From Planctomycetia bacterium (lineage in GTDB: Bacteria > Planctomycetota > Planctomycetia > Pirellulales > PNKZ01), in contig JAIOPP010000020.1 in assembly GCA_021413845.1 (NCBI GenBank), forward strand, positions 93,713 to 157,712: a DNA stretch of 64,000 nt, given 5' to 3'. Below, piece after piece: positions 17,942 through 26,926 of this stretch. Made by a program: the position numbers and the translations under genes. The notes beneath the pieces were generated by a model. The model was not told the origin of the DNA. It did no database searches and was given only the letters and a program-made list of their open reading frames with translations. Positions within the stretch are counted from its first letter, which is position 1; every line of letters begins with the position of its first letter.

Positions 17942-19417
17942 TTAATCTTTGAGAGCGGCGCGCATGACTTCGAGCGGCGCGTGCGTTCCGGTGAAGTAGC
18001 GAAACTGCCACGCGGCTTGTCGAAGAAACATTTCGGTTCCGACGACGATCTTCGAGCCGCGCTCTTTCGCCTCTCGTAAAAGTCGCGTTTCGGCCGGATT
18101 ATAGACGGTGTCGAACACGATCGCGCCGGGCCGCAAATAATCTTTCGCGAGCGGCGTATCGTCGATCTTCGGATACATCCCGAGCGGCGTGCAGTTCACG
18201 AGGATGTCGTACTCGACTTCGCTCCGTGCGTCCCAGTCGACAGTGCGGCAGCCGAGCGATTTCGCTAATTCTTCCGCACGCTCGGGATTGCGATTGGTCA
18301 CCGTCGTCACGACGCCGCGCCGCAACAATCCGTACACGATTCCTTTCGCAGCCCCTCCGGCACCGAGAACCAACGCCCGCTTACCGGCCAACGAACCCTC
18401 CGCGCCGGCTGCCGCTTCCAGGCTTTCCATCGCTCCCGGCTCGTCGGTGTTATAGCCCAACGTTTCCCCCTCGGGCTCAAACACGAGCGTGTTCACCGCG
18501 CCGATCGCTTCCGTCGCCGGATCGAGCTTCGTCGCGCGGCGAAGCGCTGCTTCCTTATGAGGAATCGTCACACTGATGCCGCGCACGCCGAACTCCGGAG
18601 CTTCGGCGAGAAACGCTGCGAGGTCCGCCGGAGGAACACGAAACGGCACGTAACAGCCATCTAAGTCGGCATCCGCCAACGCTGCGTTATGAATCGCCGG
18701 ACTACGACTATGGCCGATCGGGTCGCCGATCACGCCGTAGAACGGGGTGTCGGCCGTGATCGATTCGTACCGATAGAGATCGCGCATTTGCAGGAAGCCG
18801 ATCTGCCCCGGTGCGACCGCTTCCACTGCCGACGGCGCAGAATAAGAAAACGGCGCGCCATACCTTGCGCCCATCACGCGCGACGGCAGGCCGAGTTCTC
18901 CCATGCAAAGCCCGACGGTAGCGGCCTTTGAGTTCGCATTCACGTCGCGCATCAAGCGCAACACACGAAACACGTCGGTCGCCCGCTCGGCCATCACGGC
19001 GAGTTTGACGACATCGGCATCGCACGCGGCGAGCTTGGCATGGATCGCCGCGAGGTCGCTCGGCATCGTTTTGAAATCGTGCATGCTCACGATGCGGCGG
19101 GTCGTGCCCGAGCGCGGAATCGCCTGGGCGGCGTCGGGCTCGAAGTCGACATACTCGGCACCGGCCGCGACTGCTGCGCGCAAGATATCGCGCCGCGTTT
19201 CTTCCGCAGCCGTCCAGCGTCCACCATCCTCGGGCCGGCGAACCGTGACGATGATCGGGCCGGGCCGGCCTGCGACGATGTGAGCGACATCGAACGGTTG
19301 CGACAGAAAATCGAGCCGGTATTCGACCAGCCCGCAGCCTTCGTGAACGAGCGCGGCATGGCGAGCCCGCAAGGTCGCGGGATCGTCGCAAGCCAAAGTG
19401 ACGCAAATCAGCGACAT
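17942..19417 (-). CDS. aroDE: bifunctional 3-dehydroquinate dehydratase / shikimate dehydrogenase
   Basis: 491 residues carrying two successive steps of the shikimate pathway. Residues 1 to about 215 are a type I dehydroquinase: EYRLDFL, IVTVRRPEDGGRW, the general-base His in IVSMHDF and the Schiff-base Lys in DVVKLAVMA. From about residue 225 comes shikimate dehydrogenase: GVIGDPIGHSRSPAIHNAAL, catalytic Lys in SVTIPHKEAAL, NTDEPGA and the NADPH loop LGAGGAAKG. Fusions of this type are known in plants, chlamydiae and planctomycetes. It lies 16 bp after mutL and 22 bp before aroK, so all three are likely cotranscribed. Confidence 0.95.
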   Translation of the reverse strand: MSLICVTLACDDPATLRARHAALVHEGCGLVEYRLDFLSQPFDVAHIVAGRPGPIIVTVRRPEDGGRWTAAEETRRDILRAAVAAGAEYVDFEPDAAQAIPRSGTTRRIVSMHDFKTMPSDLAAIHAKLAACDADVVKLAVMAERATDVFRVLRLMRDVNANSKAATVGLCMGELGLPSRVMGARYGAPFSYSAPSAVEAVAPGQIGFLQMRDLYRYESITADTPFYGVIGDPIGHSRSPAIHNAALADADLDGCYVPFRVPPADLAAFLAEAPEFGVRGISVTIPHKEAALRRATKLDPATEAIGAVNTLVFEPEGETLGYNTDEPGAMESLEAAAGAEGSLAGKRALVLGAGGAAKGIVYGLLRRGVVTTVTNRNPERAEELAKSLGCRTVDWDARSEVEYDILVNCTPLGMYPKIDDTPLAKDYLRPGAIVFDTVYNPAETRLLREAKERGSKIVVGTEMFLRQAAWQFRYFTGTHAPLEVMRAALKD

Positions 19418-19433
19418 AGATTCGAGCTAAGAG

Positions 19434-21434
19434 CTACGTTCGTTTGAACTGCTTATCGAGTTCTTCTTTGGTAAACACCAAGGCGGTCGGCCGGCCGTGC
19501 GGACAGTGGTGCGTGTCGCGCACCAAGTGCCGCTGCGCGAGCAGCGCCGCGACCTCTTCCTGCTTCAACGGGTCGCCTGCTTTGATCGCCGCTTTGCAAG
19601 AGATCATGTGCAACAACTCGTCGAGCAAATCACGGCGTTGCGGCACCTTGCCGTCGACGATGAGCTGATCGACTACGGAACGCAAAATCTCCGCGGCCGG
19701 CACCTTGGCGAGCATCGCCGGATAGCTGGAGACGAGAATCGTGTCGCCGCCGAACGGTTCGACCTTGATCCCGAGTTGCGCCAAGACGTCACTCTTCTCC
19801 AACACCATCGCCGCTTCGGAAGCCGGCAAATCGACCGGCTCCGGGACGAGCAACGCTTGGCTTTCGAGTTTGCCGTCGTTAATCTTCGCCCGCAGTTGTT
19901 CGTAAAGAATCCGTTCATGAAGGGCGTGCTGATCGATCACGAGCACCCCTTCATCGCTCTCGGCCAATAGATACCGATCGTGAACCTGAATGGCCCGCAT
20001 CGGGTCGCGATAAAGCGCGGCCGGCTCTTGCGCAACGGCAAGCGATTCGTCGCGGCTCGCGGCGTTCGACTCAGGCGCGGTCTGCGTCGGACTTTCCGGA
20101 CGAGTCGCGCTGCGGGCCATCGTCGAACTACCGAAATCGGGATACGGTCGAAACGGCGCGACCTTGTGCAAACCGAGCGGCATCCCAGGCGGCGCGGCCG
20201 AGAGGAGCGCGCCGGCTGTCGCACCGGAAGCGGAGTCGTCGAGATCCCACGGCGCGACGTTCGCGGCGATGCCCGCTGCCGGGCGATCGCCGGTCGCGGG
20301 CCCCCCTTGCGCCCAACGGACGAAATCTTGCCGAAGGCGGGCCGTTTGACTCGGGTCGTGAGCCGCGGAGTTCGCGTCGTCGGCAGGGCTCGGCAGAGCA
20401 TCGGCCGTCGATTTCGCCGCGGGAACCGGTTCGAGTCGATGCGTGAGATCGGTCGCTAGGAACTTCGTGCGGAGCGTGCTCAGCAATTGGCTGTAGATCC
20501 GGCCGCCGTCTTGAAAGCGGACTTCCAGCTTCGTCGGATGGACGTTCACATCCACGGCGTCGGCCGGCATCTCGAAACGGAGAAACGTGATCGGGTATCT
20601 GCCCGTCAGGAGTAAGCCGCGATACGATTCGGTGAGCGCGTGCTGTAACGAACGATCGCGAATGAAGCGGCCGTTGAGAAACAAGTATTGCATCCGCGGA
20701 TGCGAACGACTCTGACTTGGTCGGGCGACATGACCGTGCAAGCGAATGTCGCCGTCGCGGTTGTCGACCTGAATAAGATCCCGCGCCAGATCGTCGCCGA
20801 AGAAGAGCGCGATCCGCGATTCGACGTCTTGGCCTGACGGGAGATCGTAGACGACCCGTTCGTTGTGCCGGAGCATGAAACGAACTTGCGGATAAGCGAG
20901 CGCGAGCCGGGTGAAGGCTTCGGTGACATGCCCCATCTCGGTCTGAGCGGAGCGCATGAATTTGCGCCGCACCGGCGTGTTGTAAAACAGGTTGCGAATC
21001 TCGATCGTCGTGCCGGGCGACATGCCGCACGGAGCCGGATCGCCATGCACGCCGCCGACGACCTCGAGTTCCCAACCTTCGTCGCTCGTCGGCGTCCGGC
21101 TCTTGAGCAGGAACCGGCTGATCTCGGCGACGCTCGCCAACGCTTCGCCGCGAAAGCCGAACGTGTGGACGCGGAACAGATCGTCGGCATCGACGAGTTT
21201 GCTCGTCGCATGGCTGGCTACGGCGAGCGGCAGTTCTTCGCGCGGAATCCCGCCGCCGTCGTCGGCGACTCGAATCAGTTCCATCCCCCCTTGCTCGACC
21301 GAAATCTCGACACGCGTCGCCCCGGCGTCGAGCGAGTTCTCCGCCAATTCCTTGACGACGCTCGCCGGCCGCTCGATCACCTCGCCGGCAGCGATCTTAT
21401 TGACGACGGAAGTGGGGAGGCGGAGGATCGGCAT
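19434..21434 (-). CDS. mutL: DNA mismatch repair protein MutL
   Basis: 666 residues. The GHKL ATPase starts IAAGEVIERPASVVKELAEN (about residues 13-32), then DDGGGI, ATSK and FRGEAL. A transducer-like domain runs to about 330, followed by a poorly conserved linker rich in Ala, Pro and Ser (about 330-465). The C-terminal dimerisation domain contains DQHALHERILYE, which fits the DQHA(X)2E(X)4E metal-binding motif of nicking MutL enzymes. The end CPHGRPTALVF is also typical. It therefore probably nicks DNA itself during mismatch repair instead of relying on MutH. First gene of the mutL-aroDE-aroK group. Confidence 0.95.
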   Translation of the reverse strand: MPILRLPTSVVNKIAAGEVIERPASVVKELAENSLDAGATRVEISVEQGGMELIRVADDGGGIPREELPLAVASHATSKLVDADDLFRVHTFGFRGEALASVAEISRFLLKSRTPTSDEGWELEVVGGVHGDPAPCGMSPGTTIEIRNLFYNTPVRRKFMRSAQTEMGHVTEAFTRLALAYPQVRFMLRHNERVVYDLPSGQDVESRIALFFGDDLARDLIQVDNRDGDIRLHGHVARPSQSRSHPRMQYLFLNGRFIRDRSLQHALTESYRGLLLTGRYPITFLRFEMPADAVDVNVHPTKLEVRFQDGGRIYSQLLSTLRTKFLATDLTHRLEPVPAAKSTADALPSPADDANSAAHDPSQTARLRQDFVRWAQGGPATGDRPAAGIAANVAPWDLDDSASGATAGALLSAAPPGMPLGLHKVAPFRPYPDFGSSTMARSATRPESPTQTAPESNAASRDESLAVAQEPAALYRDPMRAIQVHDRYLLAESDEGVLVIDQHALHERILYEQLRAKINDGKLESQALLVPEPVDLPASEAAMVLEKSDVLAQLGIKVEPFGGDTILVSSYPAMLAKVPAAEILRSVVDQLIVDGKVPQRRDLLDELLHMISCKAAIKAGDPLKQEEVAALLAQRHLVRDTHHCPHGRPTALVFTKEELDKQFKRT

Positions 21435-21442
21435 AGGGCGGA

Positions 21443-21597
21443 GCAGGGGTCGGGGGTCGGAGATCGGGGGTCAGAGAGGGAATGACGAATGTCGAATTTC
21501 TAATGACGAAGGAGCGAACTAGCTTCTTTTCTTCTGGTTTCTGACTTCTGGTTTCCTGTCTTTCAACTGACCACCGACCACTGACCACCGACCACTG
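21443..21597. repeat. low-complexity repeat cluster with a 14-bp tandem unit
   Basis: The gap between mutL and the response-regulator stop is almost entirely repetitive. At 21567-21594 the unit CTGACCACCGACCA occurs twice in tandem, with a third partial copy running into the response-regulator stop. Upstream are two copies each of ACTTCTGGTTTC-like and AATGACGAA words, and at 21443-21480 a G-rich tract whose reverse complement is a run of GACCCCCGA-like words. The same 14-bp unit appears twice at 37220-37247. It may be a dispersed intergenic repeat family of this genome. Confidence 0.7.
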
Positions 21598-23046
21598 TCA
21601 CAGCCCGTATTCCTTGATCTTCCGATACAGCGTTCGTTCGCCGATGGCGAGCATGCGGGCGGCTTCTTCGCGATTGCCGTCGGCTGCGGTGAGAGTCTCG
21701 GTGATGAACATCCGTTCGATCTCTTCCAGCGGGCGACCGACCAGCGAAGCCAGTCCGACACCGCCGGCCGGAGACGCACCGACGGGATGCTCGACCGTCG
21801 TGCCGGCCGTCTCTTCCGTCGCCGGATCGACGAGCTCACTCGGCAGATCATCGACGTCGAGCACGCCGTCCATATCGACGACGATCATCCGTTCGACGGC
21901 GTTGCGCAATTCGCGGACGTTCCCCGGCCAGTCGTAGGCCATCATCCTACGTCGAGCAGCGGTCGACATGCTCTTGACCGTCTTCTCGTGCTGCTTCGCG
22001 AACTGCTTCATGAAGTGCTCGATCAACAACGGAATATCTTCCCGCCGATCGACCAACCGCGGCAAGACGATCGTGACGACTTTCAATCGATGATAGAGAT
22101 CGCTCCGAAACGTCCCGGCCGCGATCGCTTGTTCGAGATTGCGGTTCGTCGCCGAGATGATCCGCACATTGACTTTGACTTGCTCATTCGAGCCGACGCG
22201 CGTAATCTCGCTGCTCTCCAAGACGCGGAGCAATTTGATCTGCGTCGGCATCGGCATGTCGCCGACTTCATCAAGAAACAAAGTGCCGCCGTTGGCGTAT
22301 TCGAATTTGCCGATCCGGTCGTGCCGGGCGTCGGTAAACGCACCGGCGACGTGCCCGAAAAGTTCGCTTTCGAGAATGGTATCGCTGAGCGCAGCGCAGT
22401 TCAGCGCCACGAACGGCTTGTTTTTCCGCGGGCTGTTGTGATGAATCGCCTGGGCGACGAGTTCCTTGCCGGTTCCCGTCTCCCCTTGAATCAGCACGGC
22501 GGCGTTCGTCGGAGCGACCCGTTTCAACAACCCGATCAGGTCGTTCATTTTCGTACTAGTGCCGACGACCCCTTCGAAGCCGAACTTCTCGTCGAGCCGG
22601 CGATTGAGCTCGATATTCGTCCGCCGCAGCCGAGCCGCGACCGCCGCTTTCTCAGTGACGGCTCGCAGCTGGTTGATATCCAGCGGCTTAAGTAGGTAAT
22701 TGAACGCCCCTTGCTGCATCGCTTCGACGGCCGAAGGAACGGTGCCGTGCCCGGTTACGAGAATGACTTCCGCGTCCGGCTGGTCGTCTTTCGCGCGGGC
22801 CAAGACTTCCAAGCCACCGACGTCGTTCATCACCAGGTCGGTAATGATGACGTCGAACTCGTTGCGCTCTAATTGCTTCAACCCCTCGGGCCCGCTCGTG
22901 GCCGTGGTGCAATCGAAGCCGACCCGCTCGAGACCGTCGGCCATCGTCAAGGCGTGCGGCTCATCGTTGTCGATGATCAGCACCTTGCTGCGCGTGAGGG
23001 GTTCGGTGACGGGTTTGGGAGCGGCTTTGGCCGCGGTCTTGGACAT
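21598..23046 (-). CDS. NtrC-family sigma-54-dependent response regulator
   Basis: 482 residues from the ATG at 23046. The receiver domain (about residues 21-140) has the acidic pair Asp26/Asp28, the phospho-acceptor Asp70 in VIITDLVM and a Lys in LLKPLD. The AAA+ domain (about 160-390) has Walker A GETGTGKE, Walker [12 protein letters not shown] and the sigma-54 loop written GAFTDA instead of GAFTGA. The C-terminus is a Fis-type helix-turn-helix ([20 protein letters not shown]). The histidine kinase gene lies 82 bp upstream, so the two form one two-component system that activates sigma-54 promoters. The regulated genes are unknown. Confidence 0.93.
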   Translation of the reverse strand: MSKTAAKAAPKPVTEPLTRSKVLIIDNDEPHALTMADGLERVGFDCTTATSGPEGLKQLERNEFDVIITDLVMNDVGGLEVLARAKDDQPDAEVILVTGHGTVPSAVEAMQQGAFNYLLKPLDINQLRAVTEKAAVAARLRRTNIELNRRLDEKFGFEGVVGTSTKMNDLIGLLKRVAPTNAAVLIQGETGTGKELVAQAIHHNSPRKNKPFVALNCAALSDTILESELFGHVAGAFTDARHDRIGKFEYANGGTLFLDEVGDMPMPTQIKLLRVLESSEITRVGSNEQVKVNVRIISATNRNLEQAIAAGTFRSDLYHRLKVVTIVLPRLVDRREDIPLLIEHFMKQFAKQHEKTVKSMSTAARRRMMAYDWPGNVRELRNAVERMIVVDMDGVLDVDDLPSELVDPATEETAGTTVEHPVGASPAGGVGLASLVGRPLEEIERMFITETLTAADGNREEAARMLAIGERTLYRKIKEYGL

Positions 23047-23128
23047 AGGGCAATCATACCCAATCCCGCGGGAGGTGCGGAGGGGGCAGGGGGAGCGAAC
23101 CCAAGCGCCGATGCACGGATTTCGTGAC

Positions 23129-23920
23129 TTAAACTTCGCGTTCCTGCGGCGCGGCATCCGTCGATTCGTGCAACGCCGAGTCTTCGCCCAAGCGCCGAAG
23201 CATCGGCAGCTCGATCGTAAAGCGAGTTCCACGGCCGAGCTCGCTTTGACAGGTAACCGTTCCGCCGTGCGCCTCGATCACTTTGCCCGTCATCGGCAGG
23301 CCGAGGCCCGTGCCGCCGGGCTTCGTCGAATAGAACGCCTCGAAGATGCGGGCCAGGGTCTTTTCGTCCATCCCACAACCGGTGTCGATGAGATGCAGAC
23401 AAACTCCGCGCGGCGTCGTGTCGGTCGCGACGACGAGTTGCCCGCCGCCGGGCATCGACTGCTGCGCGTTGAGAATGAGATTGAGCATCGCCCCACGAAA
23501 CTGCTCGCGATCGAGCAGCACGCTCGGCAAATCGGAACGCAAGTACGGCACGATTTCGATGCGGCTCTCTTCGGCTTTCGGGCGAAAGAAGTCGAGCAGT
23601 TTGCGAAGCTCTTCGTTCAAGTCGCTCGGCTCGAAGTTGAGCCGGCGCACCTTGGCGAAGTTCAAGAAGTCGTCGAGGATCGTTTGCAGCCGGCGACATT
23701 CGCGCTGCACCATTTGGATCTTCGCCGAGATCCGCTTATCGCGCGGTGTCTGAATGTCTACGAAGTCTTCGGCCAAGAGCTCCATGTTGAGCACGATCGT
23801 CGACAACGGATTCTTGATCTCATGAGCGAGCGAGCCGGTGAGCCGCGCGATCTGCGCATACTGCTCGGCATGGCTCTCGCGTAGAGCGTCTTCTTCGGTG
23901 CGTACTCCGTTGTCGATCAT
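23129..23920 (-). CDS. soluble sensor histidine kinase
   Basis: 263 residues made almost only of kinase core. The H-box is [15 protein letters not shown] with His33. The ATPase domain has the N-box ([11 protein letters not shown]), G1 (DTGCGMD) and G2 (GGTGLGLP). There is no membrane helix and only about 20 residues before the dimerisation helix, so there is no obvious sensor domain. The signal would have to come from a partner protein or from the coiled region. Its cognate partner is almost certainly the NtrC-type regulator encoded next. Confidence 0.9.
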   Translation of the reverse strand: MIDNGVRTEEDALRESHAEQYAQIARLTGSLAHEIKNPLSTIVLNMELLAEDFVDIQTPRDKRISAKIQMVQRECRRLQTILDDFLNFAKVRRLNFEPSDLNEELRKLLDFFRPKAEESRIEIVPYLRSDLPSVLLDREQFRGAMLNLILNAQQSMPGGGQLVVATDTTPRGVCLHLIDTGCGMDEKTLARIFEAFYSTKPGGTGLGLPMTGKVIEAHGGTVTCQSELGRGTRFTIELPMLRRLGEDSALHESTDAAPQEREV

Positions 23921-23963
23921 GAATGCCGGCGGCCGAATTCAGGCGACGAAGATCGGGGCGATC

Positions 23964-24004
23964 AAAACGAAAAAGCCCGGCGGCCGCAATAGCGACCGCC
24001 GGGC
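23964..24004 (-). terminator. intrinsic terminator of rpsO-pnp
   Basis: On the minus strand, 53 bp after the pnp stop, GCCCGGCGG pairs with CCGCCGGGC (9 bp, 12-nt loop) and is followed by TTTTTCGTTTT. It separates pnp from the histidine kinase gene downstream. Confidence 0.85.
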
Positions 24005-24057
24005 CTATTATACCGCACCGCACACGATGTTGCGGCGACGTTTTACTTCGATAACTA

Positions 24058-26172
24058 CTAGGCGCTCGGGGCCGTGGCTTCGCCTGCTTCGCGCATCGCA
24101 GCCTTGCGGCTGAGCTTCACGCGGTCTTGGTCGTCGATGGCGATGACCTTAACTTGGATGATGTCGCCGACGCGGCAAACATCCCCCACGCTCCCGACAT
24201 AGCCGTCGGCGAGTTCGCTGATGTGGCAGAGCCCATCCTTGCCGGGCAGGATTTCGACGAACGCACCGAAGTCTTTCACGCTCGAGACACGGCCTTCGTA
24301 GATCTTGCCGATCTTGACCGTCTCGGTGAGCGCTTCGACCCGACGCATACAGGCCTTCGCCGAAGCCGAATCGGCGCTGGCGACGATGACCGTGCCGTCG
24401 TCGTCGACGTCGATCGTCGCACCGGTTTCTTCTTGGATCGCACGAATCGTCTTTCCGCCCGGACCGATCAAGAGGCCGATCTTGTCCGGAGGAATTTGCG
24501 TGCGGAGGAGCCGCGGAGCCCATTGCGAAATCTCTTCGTACGGACGGGAGATCGTCGAGAGCATCGTCCGCAAGATGTTGATGCGGGCATCACGGGCCTG
24601 CACCAAAGTCGCTCGCGTGATTTCGAGGCTGATGCCCCGAATCTTCATGTCGAGCTGAATACCGGTGATGCCGTTTTGCGTTCCGGCCACCTTGAAGTCC
24701 ATGTCGCCGTAGTGGTCTTCGTCGCCGATGATGTCGGTGAGCAGGCTCCACTGTTGCGGGTTCTCATAAACCAACCCGATCGAGATGCCTGCGACCGGAT
24801 TCGTGATCGGCACGCCGGCCGACATGAGTCCGAGCGTGGCACCGCAGACCGTCGCCATCGAGCTGGAGCCGTTCGACTCCATGATGTCGGAGATCACGCG
24901 GATCGTGTACGGGAACTCTTCCGGATCGGGCAGGATCGGCTTCACGCTTCGTTCGGCCAACGCACCGTGGCCGATTTCACGACGGCCCGGTCCGCGGATC
25001 GGACGGCATTCGCCGACCGAGTACGGAGGGAAGTAGTAATCGAGCATGAACTTCTTCGAGTATTCGTCGATGAGGCCGTCGACACGTTGCTCGTCGCGAT
25101 TCGTGCCGAGCACGACCGTGATGAGAGCTTGCGTCTCGCCCCGTTGAAACACGGCCGAGCCGTGAACGCGAGGGAGAACGTCGACGGTGCATTCGATCGG
25201 ACGAATGGTCGTGTAATCGCGACCGTCCGGACGACGGCCCGTTAGGATCAAGTCGCGAACGACCCGCTCCGTGAAGCGCGACCAAGCACCCGAGAAAGCC
25301 GCCGGCGAATGGGCACCGGATGCGGCTGCGTCGGGAATGATCGCGGCGAGGGCTTTCGCCTTCACGGCCGAAACCGCTTCGTTGCGAGCCGACTTCCCTT
25401 CGATCGCCTTCGCTTGGCGGAGTTGATCGTAGAAGCCACCCTTGAGCAGGTCGTAGATGCCGTCGTCGGCCGGAGCGACCCACTCTTGCTTGATCTTACC
25501 GACCTTGCGGAAGAGTTCTTCCTGGAGGTCGATGATTTCGCGGATGTAGTTGTGACACGTTTCGATCGCCGCACCCATCTGGTCTTCCGGCAATTCGCGC
25601 GCGAAACCTTCGATCATGAGGATCGATTCGCGGCTTCCGGAAACGATCAGATCGAGGTCCGACTCTTCGAGTTGGGCCTGGGTCGGAAACACGACGAACT
25701 GTCCGTCGATGAGACCGAGCCGAACCGAGCCGAGAGGGCCTTGGAACGGCAAGTTCGAGAGGCCGAGGGCCACCGACGCGCCGTTCATGGCGAGCATGTC
25801 GCCGTCGTTTTGCTTATCGCTCGCCAAGACGCCGGCCATGATCTGGACTTCGTCGTGAAAGCCTTCCGGAAACAACGGCCGGATCGGACGATCCATCAAC
25901 CGCGACGTGAGGGTTTCCTTCATCGTCGGGCGACCTTCGCGCTTCAAGAAGCCGCCGGGAAACTTACCGGCTGCGGCGGCGCGTTCGCGATAATCGCATG
26001 TGAGCGGGAAGAAGTCGATGCCCGCTCGAGGAGCACCGGTGGCGGCTGCCGTGAAGACGACGGTGTCGCCGTATTGCACAAGGCAACTTCCGGCAGCTTG
26101 CTTCGCCAAATAGCCGGTCTCAATGGAGAGAATCCCGGCTCCGATTTGCTTTTCTACTCTTACTTTAGCCAA
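24058..26172 (-). CDS. pnp: polyribonucleotide nucleotidyltransferase (PNPase)
   Basis: 704 residues, the standard length. It degrades RNA from the 3' end with phosphate and is part of the RNA degradosome in many bacteria. Two RNase PH domains (about 1-225 and 310-550) flank an alpha-helical domain. A KH domain follows (IGPGGKTIRAIQEETGATID) and then an S1 domain (YEGRVSSVKDFGAFVEILPGKDG). GRGRREIGHGALAERS-like sequence (about residues 395-410) is the second core's signature. The start is TTG at 26172 behind a good TAGGGG site. It follows rpsO by 136 bp, a gene order common across bacteria. Confidence 0.97.
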   Translation of the reverse strand: MAKVRVEKQIGAGILSIETGYLAKQAAGSCLVQYGDTVVFTAAATGAPRAGIDFFPLTCDYRERAAAAGKFPGGFLKREGRPTMKETLTSRLMDRPIRPLFPEGFHDEVQIMAGVLASDKQNDGDMLAMNGASVALGLSNLPFQGPLGSVRLGLIDGQFVVFPTQAQLEESDLDLIVSGSRESILMIEGFARELPEDQMGAAIETCHNYIREIIDLQEELFRKVGKIKQEWVAPADDGIYDLLKGGFYDQLRQAKAIEGKSARNEAVSAVKAKALAAIIPDAAASGAHSPAAFSGAWSRFTERVVRDLILTGRRPDGRDYTTIRPIECTVDVLPRVHGSAVFQRGETQALITVVLGTNRDEQRVDGLIDEYSKKFMLDYYFPPYSVGECRPIRGPGRREIGHGALAERSVKPILPDPEEFPYTIRVISDIMESNGSSSMATVCGATLGLMSAGVPITNPVAGISIGLVYENPQQWSLLTDIIGDEDHYGDMDFKVAGTQNGITGIQLDMKIRGISLEITRATLVQARDARINILRTMLSTISRPYEEISQWAPRLLRTQIPPDKIGLLIGPGGKTIRAIQEETGATIDVDDDGTVIVASADSASAKACMRRVEALTETVKIGKIYEGRVSSVKDFGAFVEILPGKDGLCHISELADGYVGSVGDVCRVGDIIQVKVIAIDDQDRVKLSRKAAMREAGEATAPSA

Positions 26173-26308
26173 TGTACGTCCCCTACCTTTTGCTGCGTCC
26201 TGGCAGCACGCTCGGAGGCGGAGGGAATCCGGTCGAGGAACCGACGTTTACGACCACCAGGGCCGGAAACCAAGGAACCTCGACGATAGCGCGACGAAGA
26301 GGGCAGGA

Positions 26309-26578
26309 CTACTTGCGGATTTCGAGCCGACGGATCACGTTGAGATACCGTTGCGCATCGACATTCTTTAGGTAATCCAACAAGCGACGACGCCGGCTGA
26401 CCATACCCAGCAGCCCACGGCGGCTGGAATAATCGCGCTTGTGCGTCTTGAGATGGCCGGTCAGCTCACCGATACGGCTGGTGAGTAAGGCGATTTGGAC
26501 CTCGGGCGAACCGGTATCGGTATCGCCTTGGCGGTAGTCCGTGATCAAAGTTTGCTTGAGCTCTTTGGTAATCGACAT
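26309..26578 (-). CDS. rpsO: 30S ribosomal protein S15
   Basis: 89 residues, the exact family length. S15 binds 16S rRNA early in small-subunit assembly. The sequence runs [20 protein letters not shown], then [40 protein letters not shown] and [12 protein letters not shown]. All four helices and the conserved His/Asp-Ser-Arg residues that contact rRNA are present. In some bacteria S15 represses its own translation; the leader here is about 170 nt long, but no specific structure was recognised. Confidence 0.97.
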   Translation of the reverse strand: MSITKELKQTLITDYRQGDTDTGSPEVQIALLTSRIGELTGHLKTHKRDYSSRRGLLGMVSRRRRLLDYLKNVDAQRYLNVIRRLEIRK

Positions 26579-26926
26579 CTGTGGTACCGTTCACCTAAAC
26601 GTGCGTCGCCCGATCGACCTAAGTGGTTCGACCGTAAGCCCTTTCGGCCGAAAAATCGCAGCCCGTCCCTACGACGAATGCCGCTGAGTTCCGCGTGCCT
26701 GTGCCAGGACTCTTCCTACTGTGAATCAAAACAACAACTTAAGGAGCCCAATGTATCAGCCGCCGCGGCATTTTCAACCGCAAATCCTGACAGCCTCTTA
26801 AGACGCGCTCTAACTTCTGAGCGGCGAGTGTTTTTCCTGATTTCACAGGGAGTTACTTTCATTCGACCGCAACCGGAAAAAACTCGCTTAAATCCCGATC
26901 GATACTATTCCTTGTTCCCACTACTC
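26579..26926. other. rpsO upstream region, no further gene seen
   Basis: 348 bp between the LCCL-protein stop and the rpsO start, both on the minus strand. It holds a candidate rpsO promoter at 26751-26778 and so a leader of about 165 nt. No clear terminator for the LCCL gene was found; only T-runs without a convincing stem are present near 26880. Confidence 0.4.
26751..26778 (-). promoter_or_regulatory. candidate rpsO-pnp promoter
   Basis: On the minus strand TTGAAA (26778-26773), 16 nt, then TACATT (26756-26751). The -35 box matches consensus at 5 of 6 positions and the -10 box at 4 of 6. It would give a leader of about 165 nt. Alternative promoters further upstream cannot be excluded. Confidence 0.3.
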
